Position numbers and translations under genes: made by a program
Shown here: one piece after another, positions 1 to 9,654 of the stretch
Numbering within the stretch: position 1 is the first letter of the stretch
Layout of the letters: the number at the start of each line of letters is the position of its first letter
Assembly: GCF_963678635.1 (NCBI RefSeq)
Contig: NC_087070.1
Location: forward strand, 12,682,539-12,746,538
DNA length: 64,000 nucleotides
Direction of reading: 5' to 3'
Source of the DNA: Symsagittifera roscoffensis
Lineage: Eukaryota > Xenacoelomorpha > Acoela > Convolutidae
The notes under the pieces: generated by a model
The model's input: the letters and a program-made list of their open reading frames with translations, nothing else
Database searches by the model: none
Told to the model about the DNA's origin: nothing

Positions 1-3000
1 CACCTCCATATCCTCTCCTGCCTCACTGAGAGTTTCATCCATGCTCTCGTCTCCCGATTCTGCTTCTCTTCTCTCAAGAATCCTCCTGAATCGATCTTCC
101 ACGGTGCCACTCCTTTTATCCCCAGGGGTGTCCACCGATAGGGGTGATGGTGTCGTTGGATTCGTCCCCTTCTGCTCTGTCAGTGCCACGTACAATGGAC
201 CTGCTGCATCCAGCTCCTTCCCTTCCTGTCTCTTTTTCACCTGCTCTAGTCCGTGAGGTGCCCGGTATCTCCTTGTGGCAAGCAGTATCTCGTCGTCTCT
301 CAGCGCGATAGGCCCTTCATTCACTATTTTCCTGCCATCGTCCCATACCGGCAACTTATTCTCCAGACCTGCTCGCTCAAGTATTCTCAAGGCATCTCGC
401 GCCTCGAATTTCGGGGGCAATGACCCTCTCATTTTCTTCGCTTGAGTGGTCCATGGACTTATCTTCGCATCGCTGGTATGAAAATAAACCGCTGCAGCGT
501 AGCCGATGAAGAGCGGATCCCAGCCGTCGGTGAACTCCTTCTGCTGTTCTTCGATTGTGGTTCTCGCGTAAAGGGACGGGACAACCAGGGAACTGTTCAT
601 CCCCAGGGTCATTCTCCTCACTATGGGGAACTCAGAAATGCTCGCTGGCAGGACTTCTTTCTCCAATATCGCCTCTAGCTCCTTTTTCACTAGCTCGAAG
701 CTTTTCGTCCATGCAGGAATTCTCAAGATTTCTCGCCCATTGGCTGTCAAGGGATTCAAGTTCCAGAACTTGGGGTAAGTTTCGATGGGGCCCTCGCGCT
801 TGCCTCCCATCCGGCATTGCAGTTGTCCTCGGAAACTGTACACGACCAACTCCGGATCCTTCACCTTTCCAAAGAGCACCGTGTTGCTCATTTGTGCCCT
901 TAGCACCTCTTGCTGACACCAGTTAAGTGTCGTTCCATCTAATACGCTTATGAGGCTCATGTGGGTCACAGAGTATCGATAAGCTGTCACCAGAGGATCT
1001 GGAAACGCGAACGTGACGGCCGGTCCATAGATACAGGTCACGACCTCCCCTAGCCCCCGGATCATCCCCATGGGGTCCGATCTCATGGCCAGGCATAGGT
1101 CCGTCAATAGGGGCATGCCTCCATTCACTCTTCTCCATTCCTCTCTTGTCTTCGGGCTCTTTTCTTCACCAGTCAGGTGCCTGTTTTGCATCAGTAGGTA
1201 CTGCACTAGCAGCGTCTTTAGCCCGGCCGCACACTTGTACGAGTAGGTATCAATACTCGAGTGTGTTCTTCCCATCGACAGGGGCTCCCCGTACCTCATC
1301 AATCGGTGAAATGACGCCAGTTCACCGTGGGTCAGAAGCACTAACGTCAAGTATCCGTCTATCCTGAGGGTATCCACGCCACGACAGAACATGTATGCTG
1401 GGCCCATATTAAACAAGTATCTCGGGTAAACCAGGTACAGCGCCAGCAACAGACTGATAGGCATATTCAATACCTCCTGTATGAACGCTTTAAAGATAGT
1501 CTCCTTCGCACTGTACACTCCGGCCAGGAACTCTTTTCCGCAACAAGGACTCAAGAACTCGAGAATCTCATGATCCCTCCTCGTCCTTAGCTCACCCCTA
1601 GCGTGCTCCCTCCAGAACCCTCCAATCGTGACCTCATTGGCTGCTGTGACGAACCTGCCAACCGTCATCTCCCTCTTCTCAGCTATTCCCAGTTGCTCCT
1701 CAAGAAAATCCCAGATCTGCTTCACCAGAAGCGGCGCATCTTCTCTTGTTTTCCCCGTGGCGTTTTCCAGTCTTGGTGTTAAGAAGGGCCACTTGCCTCC
1801 CTCTTGTGCCAACCGATGCACCATCGACTCTAGTTGCTTCTCCGATGCGGCCACGTTCTTCCTTTCGTTATTCGGCCCTCTAGATCTGCTGGTTGAGCTC
1901 GTGATGGTCAACTCCATGTCCCGAAACCACAGACTAGCCGTCAGGTGAGCCACCACTGGATGATCGTCCCTTATAATCGGGAGGATGTCGGCCAACTCGT
2001 AAAAGCCTCTCAACGCATGGGAGACATCCGCCCATGCCGCCGCGAGTTCTGATCTGCGCAGTCTCAAGTTCGTCGGTTCCAATTCTCGGTTGGGAGCTGC
2101 CATCAGGACACGCCACCCATTCCCCTCTGCGATCAAGATCAAGATCGCGTACACAAATTGCAGAGCAAGCGGCATGTTCGAGTACCCGGGGGACGTTGTG
2201 AACGCCACTTTTGTCTTGGAGCCGAATCTTGAGGCGACATTCTCTTGTACTTCATTTATAGCCGCGAATAAAGTCTGGATGGCCTCCCAGATCCTCTTTG
2301 GTGTAGGCTCACCACCCTTGAGCTGCTCAAGAAATCCCGTTGCTTGCAGATGATCGTTCATCCCTGCAAACAGTAGTAACTCAGGTTCGCAGGGCATTTC
2401 TGACTTCATTGCCACCACCAGGGTCAACATCTGGTTTAGCTCCGCTCCCGGCAAGGCATATATCAGACTTTCTGGCCAAAACAACTTGGGAGACGTTCCT
2501 TCAAAATCTGATCCTGCCACGATAACCACCCTTGCTGCAGCTGGGTCTGCCCTGTCGTAAACTGCCAAGGTTTTGGCCAGCTGCGTCTGCCCGCAGGGTT
2601 TCCCGTATCGGGGGTCATTGGCTAATCTTGTGCCTTCATATGCGGCGTCTGGTAACTCCATTTCTCTCGGGTCCATCAGTTTGTCTACCACTCTCAACTG
2701 TGCTGGAGTGGCCACTCTAATTCTGGCAATGCTGGTTCGGTGTTTGGGAGGCTCCATCACCAGTCCCGGGCTCCCCAATGACTTGAGAAGTCTGTAATTA
2801 ATCGGTCCCATCACCGATTTTATGGGAATTCCAGTCAGATCCGCCGTCTCCATCAACTTCGCTCTCGAGAAATGTGTTTCATGAGCCTTCAACCAGTCCA
2901 CGCACTGGTGTCTCCCCAAGTCTTCGTGTGATACCTGCTCAAGACCCAAAGTTCTCGCTAGCTCCAGCCTACATTCCAGATCCTCCAGATCCAGTTCCTT

Positions 3001-4563
3001 GACCTTCTCCTCATATTTCGACCTGCTGGTCTCCAGTGGCTTTTCTGACCTCTTCTTCTCCGCAACCACCACTGAGGATATTATCGACCCCTGAGGAGTT
3101 GCTGATGTCGCTTCATCAGCTTCCATGGGCGCGGTGCTCGGTAACTTGGTCCGACTGTTCCTCGAACTGTCTCTAGAATCGGCTCTCTCGCCTAAGCGAC
3201 TGGACAAAGACCTCGAGTTGAAGAAGGGTGGGTTTGGAGGTGGTCCGAACGTGACCTGTGCCGTCTCCAGCAACTCTGCCTCCAGCGCACATATGTGTCT
3301 TTGGAAGACGTTGTTCAACCACTCCACCCCTCTGGGCCTATCAAAGTGAATGCCATCCGCAGATGCATCGTCAGGGAAAGAGGATAGCTCCATTTGCTCA
3401 GCCACGTCCAGTAGCCCAAGAAGGACACTCCTTTGATGTATCTTCCTGATTGTTTCGTTCAGGCTTCGCACTTTTGTGTTCATCTCCACTGCATGTTGAT
3501 CCGCTCCCATGTTGTAGGGAACGGTACATACCGTGAGAATGGCCGGATCCATTTGGATCCGTATTTCCTCGAGAATGCAGCTCATCTTGTCGTGCAGCCT
3601 TGTCACCTTCCTTGCTTCCCCCCTGGACACGTCGTTCGTCCCGACCATCAGGGTGACCGTGTATGCACTTACCATCCCTAACATCTCAAGTGTCGCTAAC
3701 ATCTGCGGCGTTGCGGCTCCGGCGAAGCTCAAGATTCCCGTTTGCCAATGGGACTGGATCCGGGTCAGCACCCGCAGCAAGCTGTCCCCAATGATCAAGT
3801 GAACCACGCCTTCAGGCACTCGCGGATGCGTGAAGTACTCCACCCAAGTCGCGTCGTGGAAGCAATCTCTCCTCTCCCTCTGCGCCGCGTTCCAGTCTAT
3901 CCGATTGTGCTTGCGATATCTCCCTTCCGTATTCTTCTTGTAGCTCGAGATCACCACACTCCTGACAGGTTGCTCCCCCCACGTCGAGGGTAAGTCCGCT
4001 CTTGCCGGACTCTCGCGACTCCTCAGCTGTAGCCGCTCGTGCAACTCTTTCAATCGTGACGAGCTGCCACTCACCTGACTACTACCCGGGGTCGAACTCG
4101 GTGTATATCCAGGCAGCGCGACGTCCAACAATGGTCGTATTACTTGAGTCTCCAAACCACGCAGTAAGGACGCTGATTCGGGCGGTATCCATACCTCCAG
4201 CCCCTCGTTCATATGTTCCTGAGCCGCACGATCGAGGTTGAATCGTCCCTTCGACCTAGGAGCTTCATCTACTTCCATGCGTGACTCTGGTCTTGAGCCA
4301 GTCACTACCCGTTCTTTGGGCCTAGCCCCTTTCTGCATATCGAGCTCGCGTTGTTGTCGCTGGATCCTCTCAAGTTTTGCCTGATCTCTCTCGAGAGCCT
4401 GCTTCAGCTGCTCACAATTCGCGGCATTCTCCCGCACCCTTTCTGCCTGTAGCTGTTCAGCTCTCATCATGTCCAGTTCTCTCCGCGCTTGATCCCTCTC
4501 AAGCACCGCTTGATCCCGGTCGAGGTTCGCCTTGTTCCTTTCCCGCTGGGTCCTCTCGAGTTC
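1..4563 (-). CDS. E1 ORF2 polyprotein, main part (coiled coil, SGNH hydrolase, second SGNH-like domain, helical region), open at the left edge
   Basis: Codon-by-codon reading from the TGA at 4564-4566 down to position 1 meets no stop, so 1521 codons are open and run off the window. Order, counted from 4563: a Glu/Arg/Gln-rich coiled coil (about 1-90); an SGNH/GDSL hydrolase domain (about 255-420) with GDS (Ser near 261), GTND (near 308) and DGIHF (His near 406); a second alpha/beta domain with GSD and G-M-NDH motifs (about 660-800); then a long helical region shared with E2 and E3. GDSL enzymes hydrolyse ester bonds with a Ser-His pair; here activity is only inferred. No signal peptide or membrane segment is evident. 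The frame matches the 160-codon segment upstream, so one TGA separates them. Similar modules follow pol in E2 and E3. The overall function is unknown. Confidence 0.8.
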
Positions 4564-5046
4564 TCACTTCATGGCACTGACGTCCGGGTAAGCTTCCCCC
4601 GTCTGCTGTGCCCGTGTCATCGATGGTACTTTACTCGTACTCTGGCTTGTGGACCTGACTGATGGTCTGACCGGCAGTGGGAATTCCCCCGCGCCATACT
4701 CCGTATTGTTGTTCAGGCCAGGGTTCCTCGCCAAATCGAACCCCCTTATCGCCCCATCCACGTTCCAGGACAGCCATCTGGTTTGTTCTTGATTGGACAC
4801 TCCATCAGTGGTGTAGCCTACCATCAAAACCGCTTCCGTCGCAGACTCCCTACACTCGCCCTGTTCCTCCAATTGGAGGATGGCATTCAGCATCACTGCC
4901 ATTCTCTCGTCCACTTGAGTATAATCCAGGTCCCTCAGCCGCCTGTACAATCCGTCAAGTGTGGGCTTTTTCAGAGCCGATGGCATGGACTTCCAGAATC
5001 GATCTGCCATTTCTGTGATTTCAATTGAGTCCTTGAGTATTATCAA
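4564..5046 (-). CDS. E1 ORF2 N-terminal segment
   Basis: 160 codons from the first ATG after the spacer, ending at TGA 4564-4566, beyond which the same frame stays open. The first ~115 residues form an apparently all-alpha domain also present at the start of ORF2 in E2 and E3. Shared features are a LDxxYxRLxDxD-type helix, a T-E-(A/V)-V-L-M helix and an (L/N)A-R-x-PGL turn, followed by a Pro/Ser-rich linker. I do not recognise the fold. The start is uncertain: the other copies start closer to the Met at residue 13. A tandem repeat lies directly upstream. The TGA may be a decay mutation, because E2 and E3 read through at the equivalent point. Confidence 0.7.
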   Translation of the reverse strand: MIILKDSIEITEMADRFWKSMPSALKKPTLDGLYRRLRDLDYTQVDERMAVMLNAILQLEEQGECRESATEAVLMVGYTTDGVSNQEQTRWLSWNVDGAIRGFDLARNPGLNNNTEYGAGEFPLPVRPSVRSTSQSTSKVPSMTRAQQTGEAYPDVSAMK

Positions 5047-5448
5047 CTTGAGTTTTACCTGAGCAACTTGAGTTTTACCTGAGCAACTTGAGTTATCTTT
5101 TTGAGATATCGTTTTCTTCCTTCAATTGAACATAGATGAGTAGTCAATGTGAGTTCAACAAATCAATCTGAAAATAACACCCGATTTTTTAGACCGACAA
5201 GCTGTGTTCCTAACCAGAAAACCCCATTACTTTTATGATTAAAAACCCTCTCTTTTTCGCCCTTCTAAAATAGTTCAATTGAAATTTTCTAAAAACATGC
5301 AGATACATTTTATGTTTTAGCACCATCAATCATTTAAAATAATAATTGTCATGCCAATCACCCCTAAGATCCCTTACCTGTTTTGTACCCCAGTACCTAG
5401 CTCAAGACTCCTCCCTCACACCCGACTCGATACCCCCGTGTACCCGAC
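5047..5448 (-). promoter_or_regulatory. E1 spacer between pol-macro and ORF2, with candidate 3' splice site
   Basis: A 402-bp AT-rich noncoding spacer. In element sense a pyrimidine-rich run ending TTATTTTCAG stops at 5168, and the following ATTGAT starts at 5167, 121 nt before the ORF2 ATG. E2 and E3 have a comparable polypyrimidine-YAG at the same place, followed by ATCYTGATTGATCA. Right before the ORF2 start are about 2.5 copies of a 20-bp direct repeat (unit gagcaacttgagttttacct, 5046-5096). Splicing is an inference; no donor was assigned. Confidence 0.5.
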
Positions 5449-6315
5449 TCAGGTGATGCTCAAGTAGTACTTCTTATGAAGATACACCATTATCTCAGTT
5501 TCTGCAAAGACTACATGTAGGATAGCGTACAATTCCCTTGGGCTCAGTTTGCCCCTGTTTGGGTCATATACCGGCATTGAGACCTCTGTTATCCCTCTTT
5601 CAATCATGAAGTCTCGTAGTCTTGTTAGTGCCAACATTACGTGTTCGGGATCAATTGTGTTCCTGTCATTGACCCTCGTCACTAGGAAGCACATGTATTT
5701 CCCCGGGACTTGTGCTACTGATGGTGGGAGCGCTGCCATCCCTCCCAGTCCTGGTCTCTGTCTGAACAGAAACTCTACGTTCTGGTATTCTCTCTTGAAG
5801 TCAGCTTCCAGTCTTGATTTGAAACTCATGTCTGCCGTGATGCAGATCGCGCTCGTTCTGTTTGACAGGATGAAGTCACTATCTGTTATCATGATGTTTT
5901 CCGAGTACTGATTGGGTATTTCAAATTTCGTTTTGAAATTCCGGCCTATGTTAGGCTCTGGCTCTTGTTCTTCCAGCTCCAATTCGATTGTTTCTCTCAC
6001 TTCCTTGAGCTTGTTTATCATCAAATTTTCGGTGTGGGTAAGTCCTACCCCCACTCCCCGGACAAAAATATTTATCGACGTCCCCGTCGATGTTGTCGGG
6101 TCTGAATTGTCCGGTGGAATGTCCAGCGGCCTGTCTGTCGCCGTCCAGCCGAAGAGAGGGTCTTCTGACTTCATGTGTTTTTCCGCTGACACGTCGACTT
6201 GCTGGATACTCTGTCCTCCATGGCCTTCGTCTTTGACGTCGCGTATCCACTCTAGTATCCTCAAGTTCGTGTTCTCCCTCCTCTCTATCTCGCTCTGTTC
6301 GAGGTCCGTCTCCAT
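5449..6315 (-). CDS. Macro-domain-like protein segment downstream of integrase (E1)
   Basis: 288 codons. The C-terminal ~150 residues resemble the TARG1/OARD1 branch of macro domains (ADP-ribose binding and hydrolysis). The match rests on a (C/A)I-x-I-TADMSFK segment, an ADFKREY helix, a GKYMCFLVTR strand, a LRDFMIERG helix, a SMPVYDP strand/loop and a C-terminal VFAETEIMVYL strand. The lysine that is catalytic in TARG1 aligns with Arg here, and the catalytic Asp position appears replaced within the PNRGKL loop, so hydrolase activity is doubtful. The N-terminal half holds the invariant block at 6022-6091. The frame differs from the preceding integrase frame, whereas E3 has the two fused, so the ancestral state was probably one gag-pol-macro polyprotein and E1 has a frameshift near 6300. 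Confidence 0.7.
   Translation of the reverse strand: METDLEQSEIERRENTNLRILEWIRDVKDEGHGGQSIQQVDVSAEKHMKSEDPLFGWTATDRPLDIPPDNSDPTTSTGTSINIFVRGVGVGLTHTENLMINKLKEVRETIELELEEQEPEPNIGRNFKTKFEIPNQYSENIMITDSDFILSNRTSAICITADMSFKSRLEADFKREYQNVEFLFRQRPGLGGMAALPPSVAQVPGKYMCFLVTRVNDRNTIDPEHVMLALTRLRDFMIERGITEVSMPVYDPNRGKLSPRELYAILHVVFAETEIMVYLHKKYYLSIT
6022..6091 (-). promoter_or_regulatory. Ultraconserved cis-element with tandem hairpins and polypurine motif (E1 copy)
   Basis: In element sense it starts with a perfect 7-bp hairpin capped by GGGA (ATCGACGGGGACGTCGAT, 6091 to 6074). TATTTTTGTCCGGGGAGTGGGGG follows in two overlapping parts, then a second stem (GTGGGGGTA / TACCCAC). The block codes for part of the macro segment, yet third-codon positions are almost invariant in all three copies while flanking codons have diverged. 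The purine core matches the tract beside the E2 3' LTR. A central polypurine tract, RNA structure or packaging role is possible. Confidence 0.65.
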
Positions 6316-8141
6316 TTCTGTGTCGAGTAATCTTCCTGCGGATAGTGTCCACCATCATCAATGACCTGCCATTCCTCTTCGGCTTCCAGTTCGCCTGCAC
6401 TCAGTAATTCCTCGCCCAATTTGTCTGGCTGTATCTTGTCAATCAAGAAGTCATCCCCGTATCTGTTGTACCTTATACACGTCCGTTTACGATTGCCAGT
6501 TCTGGTTCCCGGTGATATTGGTCGATCTGGCTCCATCCACTTCGGCACCTCATCTTGCTCCAGGTCGTTCCAGTCTTCTTCTGCAAACAATCCTGCTTCA
6601 GACTCCACCTCTATCTTTTCATTGTCGTCCAAGCTCAAGTTTTCATTGCCATCATTTTTCTCTCTGGTGCCCTTTTCATTCACTTCACACGCTGGCTCTA
6701 CCACCAGGTACTCGAGACCCTCCATGTCTTTCGGTAGGCACCAGTCTTCCGGGGACGGGACGTGAGGCTTCAGATCTTCGTAATGTGCTGCTCGCCCAGT
6801 ACTCAAGCGGTAGAACCGTCCTTGTTGATGTACTTCCGTTATCATGAATGGTCCCCTCCACTTCTTGAGTAGTTTCTTTGTTCCCTTGGGCGGTATGACA
6901 TTTTGGAAGACCCACACGTACTGGCCCACTTCATATGGCTTCGCTTGTAATAATTTTTCGTCATATTTCTTGCGTTGTCTCATTTGCGCTTGCGCCGTGT
7001 TCCTCCTGCATAGCTCGTTTAGCTCTTGTTGTCTTTTGATCGCTTCCTTCACATATGCCTGAGGCGACCTCCTCTTCCCCTCGTATTCTGGGTAGAAGAA
7101 TGTTAGAGGCATCGCTCTCTCCCTGCCCGTCAACATCATGAAAGGACTGATGCCCGTCGTTGAGTGCTGTGTACTGTTGTAGGCTCCTACTACCTGTGGC
7201 AGGTATTTGTCCCAGTCCGTCATGTATCTTGAGCAGTACACCCTTAACATGTTGACCAGTGTCCTGTTTTGTCTCTCTACCAACCCATTGGTCTGTGGAT
7301 GATAGGTCGTCGAGTGTGCTTGAGCAATGTGCGATCTCTTCATCAATTCTTTTGTCAAGTCCCCCACAAAAGCTTTGCCGTTGTCCGACTGGAAAGTCAT
7401 TGGACAACCATACCGCGATATCCAATGCGTTATCAAATGATCACATGTCTCCTCGGCCGAGGCTGTTTGGCACGGGACTGCTTCCGCCAACTTTGTGAAG
7501 TGATCTATTATAACCAGTATCTGGTTATATCCCGACTCCGTCATGCAGATTTTTTGATGGTCTATCTGCACCACTTCATTGAACTCTGAGCTCTCAACGG
7601 ACTTGAGAGGAAACTTCATCTTCCTTGGGTCTTTTACCTGGAGACATGCCAGGCAGGCATTCACCCATCTCTCGCAAGCTTTTCTCATTCCTGGCCAATC
7701 AAACCTGTGAAGTATCCTTTGTTGTACTTTGTCTATCCCCTGGTGGCCCATCTGGTCGTGTGATCTGAAAAGCACCTCCGTTTGGTACAATTGTGGTAGT
7801 ATGATGAGGTTGTGTTTGTGTAATATCTTTTCCTCATCTCTCCTCTTGCACGCTACCACCCCATCAGCTGTGTGATAAAGTAAGTCTTTCTTTTCTTTGT
7901 AGAACTGGCTCAAGATCTTGTAGCTGTCTTCCTCAAGTTCCCCCTTCTCCTTGACCCCCGACTGGATCCATTTGGAGAGATTACTTGTCATTTTGTCGTT
8001 CTTCTGGGCTCTTATTAGGTCTGACAGCCTATATCTCGCCTTGACATGCTCCTTTAGCGCCATGATCTGTCCATTCATCTCACCAGGGTTGTGGATGTCA
8101 TCACTCAGTTTCACGCATATCATCCTTTTCACGATTTTCAT
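6285..8141 (-). CDS. pol: Pol C-terminal part: integrase with GPY/F module (E1)
   Basis: 618 codons, uninterrupted. Residues 123-170 hold the HHCC zinc-binding domain (H128, H133, C163, C166). The catalytic core has D194, D253 and E289, with exactly 35 residues between the last two (DD35E). A GPF motif after KKW near residue 430 marks the GPY/F module typical of Ty3/gypsy integrases. An acidic tail with a conserved (V/I)NEKGTREKNDGNE segment follows. The first ~45 residues continue the pol linker; the same frame runs upstream through 8142-8414 with two TGA stops. Integrase joins element cDNA to chromosomal DNA. All key residues are present, so this segment looks functional. Confidence 0.93.
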   Translation of the reverse strand: MKIVKRMICVKLSDDIHNPGEMNGQIMALKEHVKARYRLSDLIRAQKNDKMTSNLSKWIQSGVKEKGELEEDSYKILSQFYKEKKDLLYHTADGVVACKRRDEEKILHKHNLIILPQLYQTEVLFRSHDQMGHQGIDKVQQRILHRFDWPGMRKACERWVNACLACLQVKDPRKMKFPLKSVESSEFNEVVQIDHQKICMTESGYNQILVIIDHFTKLAEAVPCQTASAEETCDHLITHWISRYGCPMTFQSDNGKAFVGDLTKELMKRSHIAQAHSTTYHPQTNGLVERQNRTLVNMLRVYCSRYMTDWDKYLPQVVGAYNSTQHSTTGISPFMMLTGRERAMPLTFFYPEYEGKRRSPQAYVKEAIKRQQELNELCRRNTAQAQMRQRKKYDEKLLQAKPYEVGQYVWVFQNVIPPKGTKKLLKKWRGPFMITEVHQQGRFYRLSTGRAAHYEDLKPHVPSPEDWCLPKDMEGLEYLVVEPACEVNEKGTREKNDGNENLSLDDNEKIEVESEAGLFAEEDWNDLEQDEVPKWMEPDRPISPGTRTGNRKRTCIRYNRYGDDFLIDKIQPDKLGEELLSAGELEAEEEWQVIDDGGHYPQEDYSTQKWRRTSNRAR

Positions 8142-8414
8142 GTCGTCTTCTGGTACCAGATTCGTTCTGACGTTTGAGTTGCACGATAGTTCCCTGAATG
8201 GCTTTCTTGAAACCGCTATTCTCTCAAGTTCTTCACCACCTCATATCTCTTGTATGTCCAGATTGTACGTTCCTGAAGATGGGTCAGTTTGTAACTCCCT
8301 GTCGTGGTGCATTGTCTTCTCTTCCGCTAATATCATGCACAGACTGTCTTGGCCTTCGCTGCTCTCATCCGAGTCTTCATCCCATTCTTCACGCTCCCCG
8401 GACAATTTTCCTTT
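8142..8414 (-). pseudogene. pol: Pol linker between RNase H and integrase, broken by two TGA codons (E1)
   Basis: The frame of the flanking pol segments continues here, interrupted by TGA at 8415-8417 and another near 8241. The encoded stretch is acidic and matches the E3 linker (LSGE motif, then an I-AVS segment and NSNVRTNLVPEDD-like sequence). The motif TTGTCCGGGGAG lies at 8405-8394 and a second copy at 8460-8447. Confidence 0.6.
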
Positions 8415-9353
8415 TCAGGGTTCCTCCTCTTCTGTGAACCTGGACCACTCCCCGGACTCTTGATCTAGTCCCAGGTGTTCAGTTCCTTCTTTGAATGTCA
8501 CTTTCTTTTTCCTGACTTTTGTCTGCTCCAGAATATTTTCAGGGATTTTGTCAACTAGTGATTGCACGACATCTTTGCTATCAGTGACGCTTCCTTTTGA
8601 GGAGTCAGTATTGTTCGCTGTTTCTTTTCTCCGAAGTATAGTTAGTTCCGGTCCCTCCTGACCCTTTTCTTGGATCACGGGCTTATCATCTGATAGTTTC
8701 TCGAGCAACCTCATTAAGTCATCATCTATCTGTGCAGCTCCCGCTTCTACCTGGTTAAGATCATAGCCTTTTGCCTTAAGTGTTTCCCTCACGATCTTCG
8801 ACTTGAGTATTACCTCTATCGGGATTCTTCTGTTCTTCTTCAAGATGGTTTTTTCAAGAGGCTCTTTCGGTAATTCGGGATGATCTTCAATCGGTTTGCC
8901 TGATTTGTCCAGCCATCTTGTGAGTGGAAGACTGTCGTACGTTTCCTTGTCCATGAAGGAGAAGCCCTCTTTGATTTCAGGTCTGTCTGCCTCTCTTTGT
9001 TCTTGTCTCTCGTAGAACTCCGTCTTCTTACTCAAGCTGTCGGCGTTTTGATGTTTATCCCGTGTTCTGTGCTCAATTATCATGTTGTATCCGTCCAAGC
9101 GAACTATCCACCTCCCAATGTAACTTTGGTCCATTGAGTACGTTTTCAGCCAGCTTAGTGCTCGGTTGTCGACTCGCAGCTTGAAGGGCTCACTGCCCAG
9201 GTATGCCCTGTATTTCTCGACAAAGGTGACCACTGCGAACATCTCTGCTTTCGGTGCTCCGTACTTCATTTCTGTGTCACTTAGGACTTTGCTCCCATAC
9301 GCTATTGGTCTCAAGACTGTCTTCCCATTCCATTCTTGTTCCTGAAATCGCAA
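8415..9353 (-). CDS. pol: Pol segment: RNase H and linker (E1)
   Basis: 312 codons. The first ~125 residues are the RNase H body, with a conserved Glu in KAEMFAV, Asp in LRVDNRALSWL and Asp in KHQNADSLSKK; the domain's first Asp (LDTDAS) is in the neighbouring frame at 9277-9627. A hydrophilic linker of ~190 residues then leads toward integrase (WLDKSGKPI motif, acidic C-end). RNase H degrades the RNA strand of the cDNA hybrid and leaves the polypurine primers. The frame changes near 9340 relative to the upstream segment because of a small indel, so the open start Met is not a true start. Confidence 0.85.
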   Translation of the reverse strand: MRFQEQEWNGKTVLRPIAYGSKVLSDTEMKYGAPKAEMFAVVTFVEKYRAYLGSEPFKLRVDNRALSWLKTYSMDQSYIGRWIVRLDGYNMIIEHRTRDKHQNADSLSKKTEFYERQEQREADRPEIKEGFSFMDKETYDSLPLTRWLDKSGKPIEDHPELPKEPLEKTILKKNRRIPIEVILKSKIVRETLKAKGYDLNQVEAGAAQIDDDLMRLLEKLSDDKPVIQEKGQEGPELTILRRKETANNTDSSKGSVTDSKDVVQSLVDKIPENILEQTKVRKKKVTFKEGTEHLGLDQESGEWSRFTEEEEP

Positions 9354-9627
9354 CTACCGATGCATCCGTGTCCAGCACGTACATCCCCTTCTCAGTCGGC
9401 ATACCTAGTACTGGTGCCTCGCATAGCTCTTTCTTTATCCTCTTGAATGACTCTTCTGCTGCGTTGTTCCATGTGAACTTTTTGCCCTTGTGCCTCATCA
9501 ATTGTTGCATCGGGTACACCTTGTCCGCGTAGCCTTTGATGAACTCTCTGTAGTAGTTAGCGAAGCCCAGGAAGCTCATCAACTGGTGTTCCGTCTTCGG
9601 TGACTTCCAGGTTAGGACTGCTTCCAC
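9277..9627 (-). CDS. pol: Pol segment: RT connection and start of RNase H (E1)
   Basis: 116 codons in the frame of the protease-RT segment, separated from it by one TAG at 9655-9657 where E2 has Lys. It carries the RT thumb/connection motif FLGFANYYREFIKGYADK and the first RNase H Asp (VLDTDAS near residue 90). After ISG the reading becomes nonsense because of a frameshift near 9340, and the correct sequence continues in the 8415-9353 frame. Confidence 0.8.
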   Translation of the reverse strand: MEAVLTWKSPKTEHQLMSFLGFANYYREFIKGYADKVYPMQQLMRHKGKKFTWNNAAEESFKRIKKELCEAPVLGMPTEKGMYVLDTDASVVAISGTRMEWEDSLETNSVWEQSPK

Positions 9628-9654
9628 GGCGTCTGGATCAGGTCTGATGCCGTG

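Noticed and set aside
5549..6400. Open frames on the plus strand and in the third minus frame across the macro segment
   Set aside because: Shadows of the macro/pol coding sequence; they do not align with E2 or E3, whereas the chosen frames do.
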